NCBI GenBank assembly: GCA_022796315.1
Contig: JAAWIL010000155.1
Coordinates: forward strand, 1 to 5,009
Length of the DNA stretch: 5,009 nucleotides
Source of the DNA: Oscillibacter sp.
Lineage (GTDB): Bacteria > Bacillota > Clostridia > Oscillospirales > Oscillospiraceae
Direction of reading: 5' to 3'
In this document: positions 4,919-5,009 of the stretch, piece by piece
How positions within the stretch are numbered: position 1 is the stretch's first letter
How the letters are laid out: each line of letters starts with the position of its first letter
Notes under the pieces: model-generated
What the model was told of the DNA's origin: nothing
Databases searched by the model: none
Seen by the model: only the letters and a program-made list of their open reading frames with translations
Translations under genes and position numbers: made by a program

Positions 4919-5001
4919 ATAGTCAAAACACTTGAAAATCGGTATCCGATTTTCAAGGCGGGCGAGGCCGCCGGCACATCCATGTGCCGTGTTTTGTCTA
5001 T
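4919..5001. repeat. 83-bp nested palindromic element
   Basis: An outer inverted repeat of 13 bases (4919-4931 with 4989-5001, 12 of 13 pairing) encloses three hairpins that abut without a spare base. The first is an 11-bp perfect stem TTGAAAATCGG/CCGATTTTCAA with loop TAT (4932-4956). The second is GGCGG/CCGCC (4957-4972). The third is GGCACAT/ATGTGCC with loop CC (4973-4988). No T-run follows. It sits just after the terminator and has no ribosome-binding site or persuasive reading frame. A non-autonomous mobile palindrome (MITE or REP-like) or a structured RNA fits best. Confidence 0.75.
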
Positions 5002-5009
5002 GAAGTCCA

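Overview
The window looks like the chromosome of a spore-forming, anaerobic, rather GC-rich member of the Clostridia, most like the gut Oscillospiraceae. The reasons are a forespore germination-family membrane protein, a small Fe-S ferredoxin of anaerobic type, strong Shine-Dalgarno sequences, and intergenic GC-rich palindromes of the kind common in that group. The taxonomic call is inference; no rRNA is present.

Layout. Positions 1-600 hold no intact protein gene. They contain a good sigma-A type promoter on the minus strand (541-569), a ribosome-binding site and ATG that meet a stop after two codons, about 250 bases without an intact reading frame, and two minus-strand hairpins with T-runs (183-223 and 113-175). 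This may be a non-coding RNA unit or a decayed small gene. Positions 600-790 are a GC-rich leader with competing hairpins in front of a 60-residue [4Fe-4S] ferredoxin gene (797-979, plus). An 18-bp perfect stem (989-1029) separates it from the convergent gene for a SpoVAF/GerA-family spore protein (1036-2457, minus), whose upstream region has a good forespore sigma-G-like promoter. Next on the minus strand is a two-OB-fold single-stranded-DNA-binding-like protein (2545-3141).

Positions 3142-3656 are a roughly 0.5 kb divergent intergenic region packed with GC-rich palindromes, including two near-identical inverted copies of a GTAGGGGCGGC-type hairpin repeat, and ending in a clear sigma-A promoter. 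That promoter serves a DUF2974/Mbeg1-like alpha/beta-hydrolase gene (3657-4850, plus), which ends in a strong intrinsic terminator. Immediately after it lies an 83-bp element (4919-5001) made entirely of nested, abutting inverted repeats.

The four protein genes do not form one pathway. They appear to be separately transcribed units: a redox carrier, a spore-membrane protein, a DNA-binding protein and a serine hydrolase. The least ordinary features are the 83-bp nested palindrome, the minus-strand unit at the left without an intact reading frame, and the repeat-rich spacer at 3200-3545.
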